This document shows positions 42,484 to 51,786 of a DNA stretch of 64,000 nt, one piece after another. The position numbers were made by a program, and so were the translations under genes. A model generated the notes under the pieces. That model saw only the letters and a list, made by a program, of their open reading frames with translations. It searched no databases and was not told the DNA's origin. How positions within the stretch are numbered: the stretch's first letter is position 1; the number at the start of each line of letters is the position of its first letter. The stretch comes from Acidobacteriota bacterium (GTDB lineage: Bacteria > Acidobacteriota > Terriglobia > Acidiferrales > UBA7541): NCBI GenBank assembly GCA_013289825.1, contig JABCZF010000001.1, forward strand, positions 62,001 through 126,000, written 5' to 3'.

Positions 42484-44202
42484 CTACCTCCCCGGAACGG
42501 TGTTGGCAGCTGCCTTGGTCGGCTCCAGCGGCCCCCTGACCGTAAAGTCCGCGGTCTTGGAAATAGATTGATTGGAAATGCCATCGTTGGCATTAATTTC
42601 GATCGTGTATTTGCCGGGAGCCAGCGATGCCAGCGGCAGCCATCTTTCGATGGTGACCTGGTCGCCGGTCTGCTTCATTTCTTCCGACGTTTCCTTGAAT
42701 TGCAGCACCTGCTCGGCGCCCTTCTTCACGGTGAATTGGAAGGTGGCGCTGGACTTATGGGTCTTGTCGTCGGGCTTGAGGTTGTAGACCTGGAGATAGA
42801 TCCCCATGCGGTCGCTGGTTGTGAAGTCGCTATTGAGGCGAGGCCGCACTTTGGTTGATCCCAGAACGAACTGTCCGGTGCCAATCTGTTTGGCGGGAAC
42901 GTGCTCGAGTTGATCCGCAAGAATCAGCGTACTCGCGTCCAGCTTCTCGTCCGCATAGCGAGGCACGGCAAGCCTGGTGTTCACCACGCCGACGTTTCCG
43001 CTCTGTACGTCCTTGATGACGATATCGAGCCGGTAGAGGCCCGGGCGAAGGGGCACGGCCTTTTGATAAATCGACTGCAATTTAAGCGATTGCTGGAACA
43101 AGGAATCAGGAAAATCCTTGGAAACAGGATCCTCGAAAGTCTGAACCACGCGGCCAGTTAACGTGCTAACGCGCCCGAAAACGTTCATGGTGGCGGAATG
43201 GATGCCGTCCTTCGATTGGAAGTTGAGTTGGCCGTTGGACACCTGGATCGTGATGGGAACCAACACGGTGTCGTTGGTTACCTTCATGAAATCCGTGCGC
43301 CAGGTGAACTTCAGTTGGTCGCGGACAATGCGCGCGGTCACAATCGCTTCGAGGTCCTTGAACTTGACCTCGGGCGGCTTTTGCACCTTGGCGTAGAGTT
43401 CCAGGCGATTGAATTCATCCATGCTTGCCGGCGTTCCACCCAAGGCAGTCGGGAGGTTAGTGCCGTCGGAGCGCGTAAAGCGGTCCGTCTTGGAGGCCAT
43501 GCCCATCGATTCCAGCAAGCTCAAGCCGGCGCCGGGCACGTGCAGCAGGGCGTCCTTTTCTGAAGGATCCATGGTCAGGTGGTATTCACCCGAACCGCTC
43601 GGGTCCACAAATTCCAGAATGACGTTCTCGCCAATTCCTTCCAAATAACGCCACCGCCAAGTTTCCCAAGGATAGGTAGTGGTCGAGCCCCCGCCTTCTT
43701 CCATCGGCCGATCGTAGGTACCGCCCGAAGGGTGGGAATCTACCTCGTCCGCCGGACCCCACATGATGTACATGCGACCGCGGTCCGTCTTCCAGCCAGG
43801 AATGCCGGAGGCATAGTGCTCGTTGGTGTAAGCGATGCGGCGGTAGTGCTCTTCTTTAAAATCGTTATCCGGAAGATCGGGATTGCTGCTGCGCCGAAGC
43901 CAGAACTGCTCGATAAACTGCTCGCGCTCTTCATTGGTATCCAGCTGAAGGAACGCATTCCGCTCTTCTGGCGAAATGATATAGATCACGTCCTCGTTCA
44001 GCCACTGTTTGTACTGGCTGTCGAGTTCTTTGAGGGTCTTGCGTGCTTTCTGTTTCTGTTCTTTGCGTTGCTCTTTGGTGAGCGTCTGAGGAGGAGGAGG
44101 ATTTGTGGGATCCTGGGCCTGTTGAGCCGAGAGTGCTGGAGTAAGGATGGCAAACGAGAATGCAGTAGCAATCAGGGTACGAATTACCCGTGGCATTGGC
44201 AC
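42484..44202 (-). CDS. GWxTD domain-containing secreted protein
   Basis: The 572-residue protein has a signal peptide (FAILTPALSAQQAQ) and a basic coiled-coil-like stretch (KEQRKEQKQKARKTLKEL). The GWxTD domain follows (EREQFIEQFWLRR and SGIPGWKTDRGRMYIMWGPADEV). A carboxy-terminal region has VNTRLAVP and two Ig-like beta domains. The family is common in Acidobacteriota and Bacteroidota-like bacteria and its function is not established. It is followed 6 bases later by the plugless barrel protein, suggesting a two-component envelope system. The start may be ATG 44202 or 44196. A gap of about 240 bases to the small gene upstream shows no clear promoter. Confidence 0.9.
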   Translation of the reverse strand: MPMPRVIRTLIATAFSFAILTPALSAQQAQDPTNPPPPQTLTKEQRKEQKQKARKTLKELDSQYKQWLNEDVIYIISPEERNAFLQLDTNEEREQFIEQFWLRRSSNPDLPDNDFKEEHYRRIAYTNEHYASGIPGWKTDRGRMYIMWGPADEVDSHPSGGTYDRPMEEGGGSTTTYPWETWRWRYLEGIGENVILEFVDPSGSGEYHLTMDPSEKDALLHVPGAGLSLLESMGMASKTDRFTRSDGTNLPTALGGTPASMDEFNRLELYAKVQKPPEVKFKDLEAIVTARIVRDQLKFTWRTDFMKVTNDTVLVPITIQVSNGQLNFQSKDGIHSATMNVFGRVSTLTGRVVQTFEDPVSKDFPDSLFQQSLKLQSIYQKAVPLRPGLYRLDIVIKDVQSGNVGVVNTRLAVPRYADEKLDASTLILADQLEHVPAKQIGTGQFVLGSTKVRPRLNSDFTTSDRMGIYLQVYNLKPDDKTHKSSATFQFTVKKGAEQVLQFKETSEEMKQTGDQVTIERWLPLASLAPGKYTIEINANDGISNQSISKTADFTVRGPLEPTKAAANTVPGR

Positions 44203-44444
44203 ACCTCAACATCTCGGACGATTGAATTCTACCCCCGGACAAGCTGCCCGTCAACCGGCGAATCTCCTACATTTTGTGGCACTTGTCCCCCGATTCCCGT
44301 TAGAACCGGGAAGCTGGCAGAGGGTTGCCTGACAATTTTTGACTTGAACGATAGGACAGGATGCTAGAAGAGAGAGGTTGCTAGCGAAGAATTACCCTCT
44401 AAAAACCAACCAAGTTCGGCCGCCACTGGATTGCGCGGGAATGC

Positions 44445-44732
44445 TTACTGCACGCGGTGGTTGTGAACGTCGGAACCAACCAGAGTATCGAAAATCGCCA
44501 GGACATGCCTGCGGTATTCCACCATGCGGGTGAAGATATCGCGTAGCTCCGGCTCACGCTCCGCTTCTTTGTGCCATTTAGCGAGAACCAACGCGGGGAC
44601 TTCGATGTCTTGGCGCAATTTCTCTGCGGAATGGCCACGCAGGAAGAGGCCGTAGAAGAAAGCCGCTTCGCGCTGGGGGAAGTCGAAGTCGTGGACGACT
44701 TCCGAGGGAACGATTTGTGGCAAGGTAGCCAT
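44445..44732 (-). CDS. Small helical hypothetical protein (HTH-like)
   Basis: The 95-residue protein is predicted all-helical and rich in charged residues. A central segment FLRGHSAEKLRQDIEVPALVLAKWHKEAE looks like a helix-turn-helix (GHSAEKLRQDIEVP...W). No signal peptide or membrane segment is present. I do not recognise a named family. The start ATG at 44732 lacks a strong ribosome-binding site. It lies alone between the GWxTD gene (upstream on the same strand) and the divergent EcsC gene, so promoter spacing is short on both sides. It could be a DNA-binding regulator or a structural small protein. Confidence 0.55.
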   Translation of the reverse strand: MATLPQIVPSEVVHDFDFPQREAAFFYGLFLRGHSAEKLRQDIEVPALVLAKWHKEAEREPELRDIFTRMVEYRRHVLAIFDTLVGSDVHNHRVQ

Positions 44733-44890
44733 AGAGAAAAATGCAGTTTACCGAAAAGATTTTCCCCGTCAAGTAGTACGCGGGGGTTCCTGCCGCTACT
44801 TGTGCAACTCCCTGTCCTTAGGGCTTAGAGCAACCCTGATACCACAACTGTACGACAGGGGGGTTGCCAGGCGCATCTAACCGCCGTAGG

Positions 44891-45595
44891 ATGCTTAAAG
44901 GCATGTCAAGGTTATACAACACCGCGTCCGGAGGGGCCTTCGCAAAGCTTGCTCGATTGGGGCTCCTGAAAGGGCTGCGCTCGATCGAAGTCGACAGGGA
45001 AGAGTTTCGGCGGCAACTCAAGCGGAAATATGGACTTGAGGTGGCGGACTTCCGGCAGATGCACTTGGTGCCGGTAGCGCGCCTGGATGCCATCGCCAAG
45101 ACGCTGATTCGAGACACGGAACGGCTTGCGCTTCTTGAAGGGGCCGGATTTGGCCTGGGAGGAATGATCACCCTCATTCCCGATGCGGGGCTGCTCACCA
45201 TTCTGACTCTACGCCTGATCCAGAGACTTTGCTTGCTTTACGGATTCGAGCAGCGTGGCGAGAGCGAACGGCTGGAGTTGTGGATGGCTGCTGCCGCAGC
45301 TACGGGCGTTGATTACGGCAAGGATCTAGCCGAAAAGCAGATTCTCGAGAGACTCGCTCCGCGCATCGCAGAACGGCTGGCCGTGAAGCTCGGACAGGAA
45401 ACGGCGGAAAAGTGGGTCGGCCGTTTGATTCCCCTGGCCAGCTCGGTGATTGGCGGCGCTCTGAACTATGCTTTTGTGCGCGCCTGGGGCGCGCGCGTGC
45501 AGCGTAACCTCCGTCTGCGGCATGTTACTGTTAGGCCGGCTGCGGCTCCTGCTGCGGGTGCAGTCTATACCCGCGCGCGGCCCTTACTGGTCTAG
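44891..45595 (+). CDS. EcsC family protein
   Basis: The protein is about 234 residues. A membrane-associated EcsC domain is recognisable (GAGFGLGGMITLIPDAGLLTILTLRLIQRLCLLYGF, then IGGALNYAFVRAWG). EcsC is encoded with an EcsAB transporter in Bacillus; here there is no adjacent transporter, so the role is unclear. The start is uncertain: ATG 44891 or 44903 are reasonable, while the TTG at 44864 gives a longer form. The tail is Ala/Pro rich. A hydrophobic segment suggests peripheral membrane association. Confidence 0.8.
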   Translation: MLKGMSRLYNTASGGAFAKLARLGLLKGLRSIEVDREEFRRQLKRKYGLEVADFRQMHLVPVARLDAIAKTLIRDTERLALLEGAGFGLGGMITLIPDAGLLTILTLRLIQRLCLLYGFEQRGESERLELWMAAAAATGVDYGKDLAEKQILERLAPRIAERLAVKLGQETAEKWVGRLIPLASSVIGGALNYAFVRAWGARVQRNLRLRHVTVRPAAAPAAGAVYTRARPLLV

Positions 45596-45634
45596 CCTTC
45601 GCGGCCACCTTCGAGCAGGCCGCGCCCCCCTCCC

Positions 45635-46960
45635 ATGCGGAGTAACTCTTACATTTGCTCTTTGACGCGCGGCAAGAAACGTCATGTGCACGAGGCGGCC
45701 ATAAAACTAGGTTGCTCCCAGATCGCAGTGCTTACGGCGATGCTCTCCCTCCTGGCAGTAGTGTTTCTCGCGCCGATGGCCCGTTGCCAGGACCCAGAAG
45801 AGATTAAGGGCGCTCCTGCCGAGCCCACGGATGCCCAGGAAATCCGAGAGCAGATTGCCGCCGTAGAGAAACTCGAACCCACGCTGCCGGACCGCGGCGC
45901 GGTGCTTTATTTTCTCGCCGCCGCCAAACAACACTTGCGGGAGACGCGCCAGGCCTTGGCGCTTTTGAAAGAATGCATCGCTTTGCAGGAAGGATTCGAT
46001 CCTTCGGGCGAGCCGACCTTTCTGGAGTTGAAAAGCACGAAGGAATTCACCACGCTGGTCGAAACCGTCCACCGCGATTTCCCGGTGCTGGCGCAAGCGC
46101 GCGAAGCTTTTCGAACCACCGAGAAAGATCTGATTCCGGAAGGATTGGCCTACGATGCGCAGCAGAGCATCTTTTACCTCGGCAGCCTTAATCGCCGGAA
46201 GATTGTGGAAATTGCAAGCGATGGCAAAATCTCGGACTTCGTCCCGGCAGACCGTTTTCGACTGCTGCCGGTGCTGGGCATCCGGGTCAGCCCCAACGAC
46301 GGCACGGTGTGGGCCGATTCATTCACCGACGGTGGGCGCACCGAACTGCTGCATTTTGACGCAGCGGGGAAGCTGCTGGGACGCTTCAAACCCGAGGGTT
46401 CGGCGAAACACGGCTTTAACGATCTGGTCATCCGCAAGAACGGCGAAGTGATCACGACAGATAGTCTGGCCGACGCGGTGTTGCGGTTCGATCCGGCTGC
46501 CGGAACTTTCACGGCCGTAGCGCTTCATCGTCGCCTCTTTTATCCCAACGGCATTGCCCTCGGAGAGGACGACCACACCTTGTACGTTGCGGATAACCTG
46601 GGCGTAGTGCATGTCGATTTGGCCGGCGGGGCAAGCCGCGACGTCGATCCAGGACCGCGCAGCACGCTCGCGGGCATTGATGGTCTTTATTGGCACAAGG
46701 GCGGTCTCATTGGCATTCAAAACGGCATCGGGTCGCCCCGCGTCGCCTCGTTTCACCTTTCCAGTGACGGCCTTCGCGTGACGCGCACAACGGTCCTCGA
46801 AAACCGCAGCAATTTCTGTATCTTGCCGACGACCGGAGCCATCCGGGGGTCCGACTTCTTCTTCATTGCGAACAGTCAGATTGATAACATGAACAACGAC
46901 AAAGTGATGGACGTGACGCGGCTAGAAGTGATCCGCATTGGCGTCCTTCGGCTTCCCTGA
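45635..46960 (+). CDS. Secreted SMP-30/NHL-like beta-propeller protein
   Basis: The 441-residue protein has an N-terminal hydrophobic signal (IAVLTAMLSLLAVVFLAPMARCQ) and a short helical region (about 50-150) resembling a TPR-like spacer. A beta-propeller of the SMP-30/gluconolactonase type follows: LIPEGLAYDAQQSIFYLGSL, GIRVSPNDGTVWADSF, LFYPNGIALGEDDHTLYVAD and GIDGLYWHKGGLIGIQNG. It could bind or hydrolyse a lactone or act as a sensor; no substrate is evident. A GTG at 45686 is an alternative start nearer to the signal peptide. It is probably expressed on its own, 39 bases after the EcsC gene. Confidence 0.85.
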   Translation: MRSNSYICSLTRGKKRHVHEAAIKLGCSQIAVLTAMLSLLAVVFLAPMARCQDPEEIKGAPAEPTDAQEIREQIAAVEKLEPTLPDRGAVLYFLAAAKQHLRETRQALALLKECIALQEGFDPSGEPTFLELKSTKEFTTLVETVHRDFPVLAQAREAFRTTEKDLIPEGLAYDAQQSIFYLGSLNRRKIVEIASDGKISDFVPADRFRLLPVLGIRVSPNDGTVWADSFTDGGRTELLHFDAAGKLLGRFKPEGSAKHGFNDLVIRKNGEVITTDSLADAVLRFDPAAGTFTAVALHRRLFYPNGIALGEDDHTLYVADNLGVVHVDLAGGASRDVDPGPRSTLAGIDGLYWHKGGLIGIQNGIGSPRVASFHLSSDGLRVTRTTVLENRSNFCILPTTGAIRGSDFFFIANSQIDNMNNDKVMDVTRLEVIRIGVLRLP

Positions 46961-47084
46961 TGTGGCCGTCGACGGGACGCGGCAAAAACGGGGAGTGGAA
47001 TTTAGCGAGAGAGCACCGTAGAGTAATAGCCAGCAATTGCCGCGCGCTGCTTAGTTGCGCGCCAGTTTAGGGGAGGGGCCGCAT

Positions 47085-47570
47085 ATGCGGGGAATACAAA
47101 AAGTCTTTGGTGGAACGATTCTCATGGCCGTGGCGCTTGGTCTGGTGCTGATTCCCGAGCGGGCTTCGTCGCGATCCGTGGACACTTCGTGGCAAGAAGC
47201 GAATGCCGAAGCGGTTCCCGCATTTCACAATTCCGTGCCAGCGGGACAGTTGCCGGCGACCATGGGCCCTTCTCTGTTCAGCGACCCGGTTGCTCAGAAT
47301 GCTTACAGCATCGCGGCGCGCATCAAAAAAATTCTTTATCAGGAGCCATGCTATTGCCACTGCGACCGCAGCCAGGGCCACGGCAGCCTGCTTGATTGCT
47401 TTGTGAGCAAGCACGCCGCGGTATGCGGGATTTGCGAACGCGAAGATTTCTACGCCTACGAGCAATCGCACAAAGGCAAAACCGGAGCACAGATTCGTGA
47501 AGGCATCGAGCACGGAGACTGGCAAGGCGTCGACATCACGAAGTATGAATCGCCATTGCCCGCAAAGTGA
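47085..47570 (+). CDS. Small secreted CYCxC-motif protein
   Basis: The 161-residue protein has a signal peptide (ILMAVALGLVLIPERASS). Its central cysteine-rich motif PCYCHCDRSQGHGSLLDCF, followed by AAVCGIC, resembles the PCYCGC family with His in place of Gly. The cysteines and histidine could bind a metal, but function is unknown. A strong ribosome-binding site (GGGGAGGGG) precedes the ATG at 47085; an upstream in-frame TTG is less likely. It lies between a propeller gene and the M13 peptidase on the same strand, but spacing does not show co-transcription. Confidence 0.75.
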   Translation: MRGIQKVFGGTILMAVALGLVLIPERASSRSVDTSWQEANAEAVPAFHNSVPAGQLPATMGPSLFSDPVAQNAYSIAARIKKILYQEPCYCHCDRSQGHGSLLDCFVSKHAAVCGICEREDFYAYEQSHKGKTGAQIREGIEHGDWQGVDITKYESPLPAK

Positions 47571-47788
47571 TCCTTGCGCCTCTCTAGTTGTCTCGTCTTG
47601 ACATGCTTCGCTGTCCCCGGGTGAGGAAGGATACGGCGTGTCTCGCGGTGCCGCTCTCCAGTGGCGAACTACGACGATCACCGACAATTATGAAACGCTG
47701 GTGCGCGGTCCTTCGTCTGTCTCTCAGGTCGGAAACCGAGCAAGCTCCAGAGCGTCAACATGGCCAGCAAGCGAAATGGGGAGTAGGC

Positions 47789-49852
47789 ATGCAGAATCGT
47801 AGAAAACCGGTGGGGATCATGGTGACGGTGATGTTGGTGTCCGCGATGGCCATGGCCGCGGCAGCACGGCGGGCCTCGGCGAAGCCAGCGGGTGAGCGCA
47901 GCTATTGGGGATTCGACACCGCGAATCTGGACAGAAGGTGCAAACCCTGCGATGACTTCTATCAGTTCGCCATGGGTGGCTGGATGAAAGCCCATACGAT
48001 TCCTCCCGAGTATTCCACCTGGGGCTCGTTCTCGCAGCTGGTCGACAAGAATCAACAGAACCTGAGGGAGATTCTGGATGCGGCTGTGAAACAGCAAGCC
48101 AAGCCGGGCTCGAACGAACAAAAGATCGGCGATTTTTACGCCAGCTGCCTGGACACGGAAGCGATTGAGGCCGCCGGCACAACACCATTGGACGCAGAAC
48201 TGGCCAGCATCACGCAGATGAAAAACGGCGCCGACCTCGAAGCCGAAGCGGCGCGGCTGCAAAAAGAAGGCGTGGGAGTGTTGTTCGGGTTTAGGGCCAA
48301 CCAGGACGCCAAAGACAGCACGCAGGTCGTCGGCGCAGCTTGGCAGGGGGGGCTGGGACTGCCCGAGCGCGAATACTACCTGAAGCAAGACGACAAATCG
48401 AAGCAACTGCGGGACGCCTATGTAAAACACGTCGCCAAGATGTTCGAGCTGTCTGGAGATTCCGCGCCGACGGCCGCGGCGGAAGCCAACACGGTCCTCG
48501 GGATCGAAACTTCTCTCGCCGCTGCCTCCATGAAAAACACCGACCTGCGCGATCCCCAGAAGACCTACCACCACATGAACATGGCGGAACTGCGGGCGCT
48601 GACTCCGGATTTTAATTGGGAAAGTTACTTCAAATTACTCGGTCATCCGGAATTGCAGGAAATAAATGTCGGCCAGCCAGACTTTTTCAAGGCGCTAGAC
48701 TCGCAACTAACAGCTTCGCCGCTCGCGGACTGGAAAACCTACTACCGCTGGCACCTCCTGAATGCCGCAGCGCCTGCGCTTCCCGAGAAATTCGTATCCG
48801 AAGAATTTGAATTTCGCGGCAAGATACTGACCGGCGCGAAGGAGATTCAGCCACGCTGGAAGCGCTGCACGCAGGCCACCGACCGGGCGCTGGGAGAAGC
48901 CCTCGGCCAGCTGTACGTCCAGAAGTACTTTCCGCCAGAAGCTAAGGCGCACGCTCTGGTGATGGTCCGTAACCTGATTGCGGCACTCGACGACGATCTG
49001 CAGACACTCTCCTGGATGAGCCCGGACACCCGCGCACAAGCCACTGGCAAACTCGAAGCGTTCGCCGTTAAGATCGGTTACCCGGACAAATGGCGTGACT
49101 ATTCCGAGCTGAAGATCGACCGCGCTTCCTACTTCGCCAATCAAAGGCGCGCGGCGGAGTTTGAATTCGGGCGGCGGCTCGGGAAAATCGGCAAGCCCGT
49201 GGACCGCACGGAATGGGGCATGACGCCGCCCACGGTCAACGCCTACAACAACAGCAGCATGAACGAAATCGTCTTTCCCGCGGGAATCCTGCAGCCGCCG
49301 TTCTACGATCCCAAAGCCGATGATGCCGTGAACTACGGGGGGATGGGCGCCGTCATCGGCCACGAAATTACTCATGGGTTTGACGACCACGGCAGCGAGT
49401 TCGACGGTCACGGCAATTTGAAGAACTGGTGGACGCCGGACGATCTGAAAAGCTTCCAGGAGCGCGCCGCGTGCGTCCAAAAGCAGTTCGACAATTACGT
49501 GGTGGACGGAGACTTACACGAGAATGGCAAGTTGGTTCTGGGCGAAAGCATCGCGGACCTGGGCGGTCTGGCGATCTCTTATGCGGCCTACGAGAAATCG
49601 CTCGAAGGCAAACCACGTCCACCGGACAAGGATGGTTTCACTCCCGAGCAGCGCTTTTTTCTAGGCTGGGCGCAAGTCTGGGGCGCCAACGAACGTCCGG
49701 AGTACGAACGCCTGATGGCCAACACCAATCCTCACCCGCTCCCGCGTTTTCGCGGAAACGGACCGCTAGGGAACATGGCTGAATTCGCGAAAGCCTTCGG
49801 TTGTAAGAAGGGTGACGCCATGGTCAGGGAACAAGTCTGCAAAATCTGGTAA
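47789..49852 (+). CDS. M13 family zinc metallopeptidase (neprilysin/PepO-like)
   Basis: About 687 residues. The N-terminus has a hydrophobic signal/anchor (IMVTVMLVSAMAMAAAARRASA). After that, CKPCDDFYQFAMGGWMKAHTIPPE marks the M13 N-terminal region. The zinc motif HEITH is at residues 525-529 and the third ligand glutamate in GESIADLGG at about 586. NAYNNSSMNEIVFPAGILQPPF matches the usual substrate-side NAYY motif, with NAYNN here. It cleaves small peptides in the periplasm. I chose the ATG at 47789 (GGGAGTAGGC upstream); the longer frame to 47588 is likely untranslated. The cyanophycinase gene follows 15 bases later. Confidence 0.92.
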   Translation: MQNRRKPVGIMVTVMLVSAMAMAAAARRASAKPAGERSYWGFDTANLDRRCKPCDDFYQFAMGGWMKAHTIPPEYSTWGSFSQLVDKNQQNLREILDAAVKQQAKPGSNEQKIGDFYASCLDTEAIEAAGTTPLDAELASITQMKNGADLEAEAARLQKEGVGVLFGFRANQDAKDSTQVVGAAWQGGLGLPEREYYLKQDDKSKQLRDAYVKHVAKMFELSGDSAPTAAAEANTVLGIETSLAAASMKNTDLRDPQKTYHHMNMAELRALTPDFNWESYFKLLGHPELQEINVGQPDFFKALDSQLTASPLADWKTYYRWHLLNAAAPALPEKFVSEEFEFRGKILTGAKEIQPRWKRCTQATDRALGEALGQLYVQKYFPPEAKAHALVMVRNLIAALDDDLQTLSWMSPDTRAQATGKLEAFAVKIGYPDKWRDYSELKIDRASYFANQRRAAEFEFGRRLGKIGKPVDRTEWGMTPPTVNAYNNSSMNEIVFPAGILQPPFYDPKADDAVNYGGMGAVIGHEITHGFDDHGSEFDGHGNLKNWWTPDDLKSFQERAACVQKQFDNYVVDGDLHENGKLVLGESIADLGGLAISYAAYEKSLEGKPRPPDKDGFTPEQRFFLGWAQVWGANERPEYERLMANTNPHPLPRFRGNGPLGNMAEFAKAFGCKKGDAMVREQVCKIW

Positions 49853-49867
49853 TCTCGCCGGGCCCAA

Positions 49868-50881
49868 GTGCCGTCAAAAAGCAAAGCCGCTCTTCGGCTG
49901 CTCCGGATCGTGCTGCTATCCTTTTCTCTGTTCGGGATGACCCCGGGAGCTTCGGCGAAGTGGAAATACTTTCGCGCCGGGAGTGCCACCGACAGTACCG
50001 TCACGCCGCGTCCGGGTTTCGCGCTTATGGGTGGCGGAGAGCAGGACCCTGCGCTGAAGTTCTTATGTGAGCGCGCCAACGGCGGCGACTTCCTGATACT
50101 TCGCGCCAACACCGAGGACGACTACGCCCAAGAAGTGAATGAAAAAATCCGCGCCCTCTGCCCGCTCAACTCCGCGGCCACGATCATCTTTTCCGAGCGG
50201 GAGGATTCCGATGACCCAAAGCTCATAGAGCACATCGCCCAAGCGGAAGCGGTGTTCATCGCTGGCGGCGATCAATCGAATTATGTCCGCTTCTGGCAGG
50301 ACACTCCTGTCGAAGAGGCCCTAAACCGTCACGTCGCGTCCGGCAAACCGCTTGGTGGCTCCAGCGCCGGGCTCGCGGTCCTCGGAGAGTTTTTATTTTC
50401 TTCGATGATTGATACCATCCATTCTCCCGCGGCCCTCGCCGATCCCTACGGTAACAAGGTGACCATCTCGCGGGACTTCCTGCGCCTACCTTTGCTCACC
50501 GGGATCATCACCGACACACACTTCGCCAAGCGCGACCGCATGGGCCGTCTGGTCGTTTTCCTGGCGCGTATTTTAGAGGATGGCTGGGCCAAACAGGTGC
50601 GCGCTATTGGCGTCGAGGAAGGCGCTGCCGTTCTGCTCGATGCGGATGGCCAAGCCAAAGTCATCGGCTCCGGCCCGGCCTATTTTCTTGAAGCAAACAA
50701 TTCTCCGGAAGTGTGCCGGAGAAAGACACCGCTAACCTTCAGCGGCATTTCCGTTCACCGCGCACCACCAGGAGCTTCGTTCAATGTGAAGGATTGGAAA
50801 GGGACCGGCGGCGATGACTACCGGCTCTCTCTGGTGAACGGCCAGCTGAAGGCTCTCCCTGCAAATCACGGAATCTATTAA
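49868..50881 (+). CDS. Secreted cyanophycinase (S51 family)
   Basis: The 337-residue protein has a signal peptide (IVLLSFSLFGMTPGASA). S51 motifs are visible: FALMGGGEQDPA, AVFIAGGDQSNYVRFW, GGSSAGLAVL with the nucleophile serine (about residue 166), and GIITDTHFAKRDRMGRL. Cyanophycinase cleaves the beta-Asp-Arg polymer into dipeptides. The signal peptide implies the enzyme acts outside the cytoplasm on external polymer, because intracellular cyanophycin enzymes lack one. No cyanophycin synthetase is in the window. The start codon is GTG at 49868, and the gene lies 15 bases after the M13 peptidase, probably in one operon. Confidence 0.87.
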   Translation: MPSKSKAALRLLRIVLLSFSLFGMTPGASAKWKYFRAGSATDSTVTPRPGFALMGGGEQDPALKFLCERANGGDFLILRANTEDDYAQEVNEKIRALCPLNSAATIIFSEREDSDDPKLIEHIAQAEAVFIAGGDQSNYVRFWQDTPVEEALNRHVASGKPLGGSSAGLAVLGEFLFSSMIDTIHSPAALADPYGNKVTISRDFLRLPLLTGIITDTHFAKRDRMGRLVVFLARILEDGWAKQVRAIGVEEGAAVLLDADGQAKVIGSGPAYFLEANNSPEVCRRKTPLTFSGISVHRAPPGASFNVKDWKGTGGDDYRLSLVNGQLKALPANHGIY

Positions 50882-50900
50882 CGCGAAGCTCTCGAGTTCG

Positions 50901-51638
50901 TTAGAAGTGGAATACCACTCCTCCCATGAGCTGAAAATTGTTCTGCGACTGGCTGAAAAAACCGGTGCGCACCCAATCGGCTTCCAAGCGCCCTGAGAAG
51001 CGCGGATTGAAACGATAATCCGCACCGCCTCCCGCTTCGATGGCGTAGGAGTTCTTGCTGTGGCCGGCAGTCTGCGGCTGTTCGTGGCTTCCCCCCAAGA
51101 TGACGTGCACCCAGGGTTCCCATTTCCTTTCTCTCCAGGCGATTTTAGGCCCCGCGCCATAGACCAGAAGTTTCACATGTTCCTTGTTAAAGATTTCCGG
51201 CGCGAAACCAGTGGACGCGCTTCCTTCGATTCCAAACCACTCATTCGTGAAATAGGTCACGGAAGCATTGACGCCGACGGCGCTGGCATCGAAGATCGAG
51301 GATCGGAACCTGATCCAATCAGCTCCGACAGCAAGCTGCCAGCGGTAATCGTCCCGCCCGCCAAGGATGAACTTTGGATCGGGGGCCGGAGACGGCGAGG
51401 CCTCGGGCGCGGCGCTTCCGGGAAGCGATGGAGCAGCCGGCAGCGAAGCGAAGCTGGGAACGGCAGCCAGCCCGCTGGCATCGGCTGGTTCGAACCAGCT
51501 GGTAGTTGCAGTCGGCGACGCTGAAAATTCCGCCGCCACGTTGCGGTTGACGTCCTGACCGTCCGGGATAGCTTGCTGTGCGCGAGCGGCGCACCCCGCC
51601 CCAAGTACCAAAAATACAGCAATGAGTTGGCTCTTCAT
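50901..51638 (-). CDS. Outer-membrane beta-barrel protein (OmpA/OMP_b-brl type)
   Basis: The 245-residue protein has a signal peptide ending near ARAQQ and a Pro/Ala/Ser-rich linker (about 60-88). A beta-barrel follows (WQLAVGADWIRFRSS, GVNASVTYFTNEWFGIEGSASTG, FSGRLEADWVRTGFF) and the protein ends in phenylalanine (FQLMGGVVFHF). The eight-stranded-barrel size is typical. It is convergent with the cyanophycinase gene (20-base gap). Function unknown. Confidence 0.82.
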   Translation of the reverse strand: MKSQLIAVFLVLGAGCAARAQQAIPDGQDVNRNVAAEFSASPTATTSWFEPADASGLAAVPSFASLPAAPSLPGSAAPEASPSPAPDPKFILGGRDDYRWQLAVGADWIRFRSSIFDASAVGVNASVTYFTNEWFGIEGSASTGFAPEIFNKEHVKLLVYGAGPKIAWRERKWEPWVHVILGGSHEQPQTAGHSKNSYAIEAGGGADYRFNPRFSGRLEADWVRTGFFSQSQNNFQLMGGVVFHF

Positions 51639-51786
51639 GATTCTCCCCTCAGAGGTATGACCCCACGCCTGGAATCATCCCACCCTGCTACGGTAAACAA
51701 GACCATAGGCCTTTGTCTACGTTCTTTCGCTGGTCTGGTATAGGGAAAGAAAAACGGGGCGGGGGGTGGCCCCAGGGCGGCAGCTC

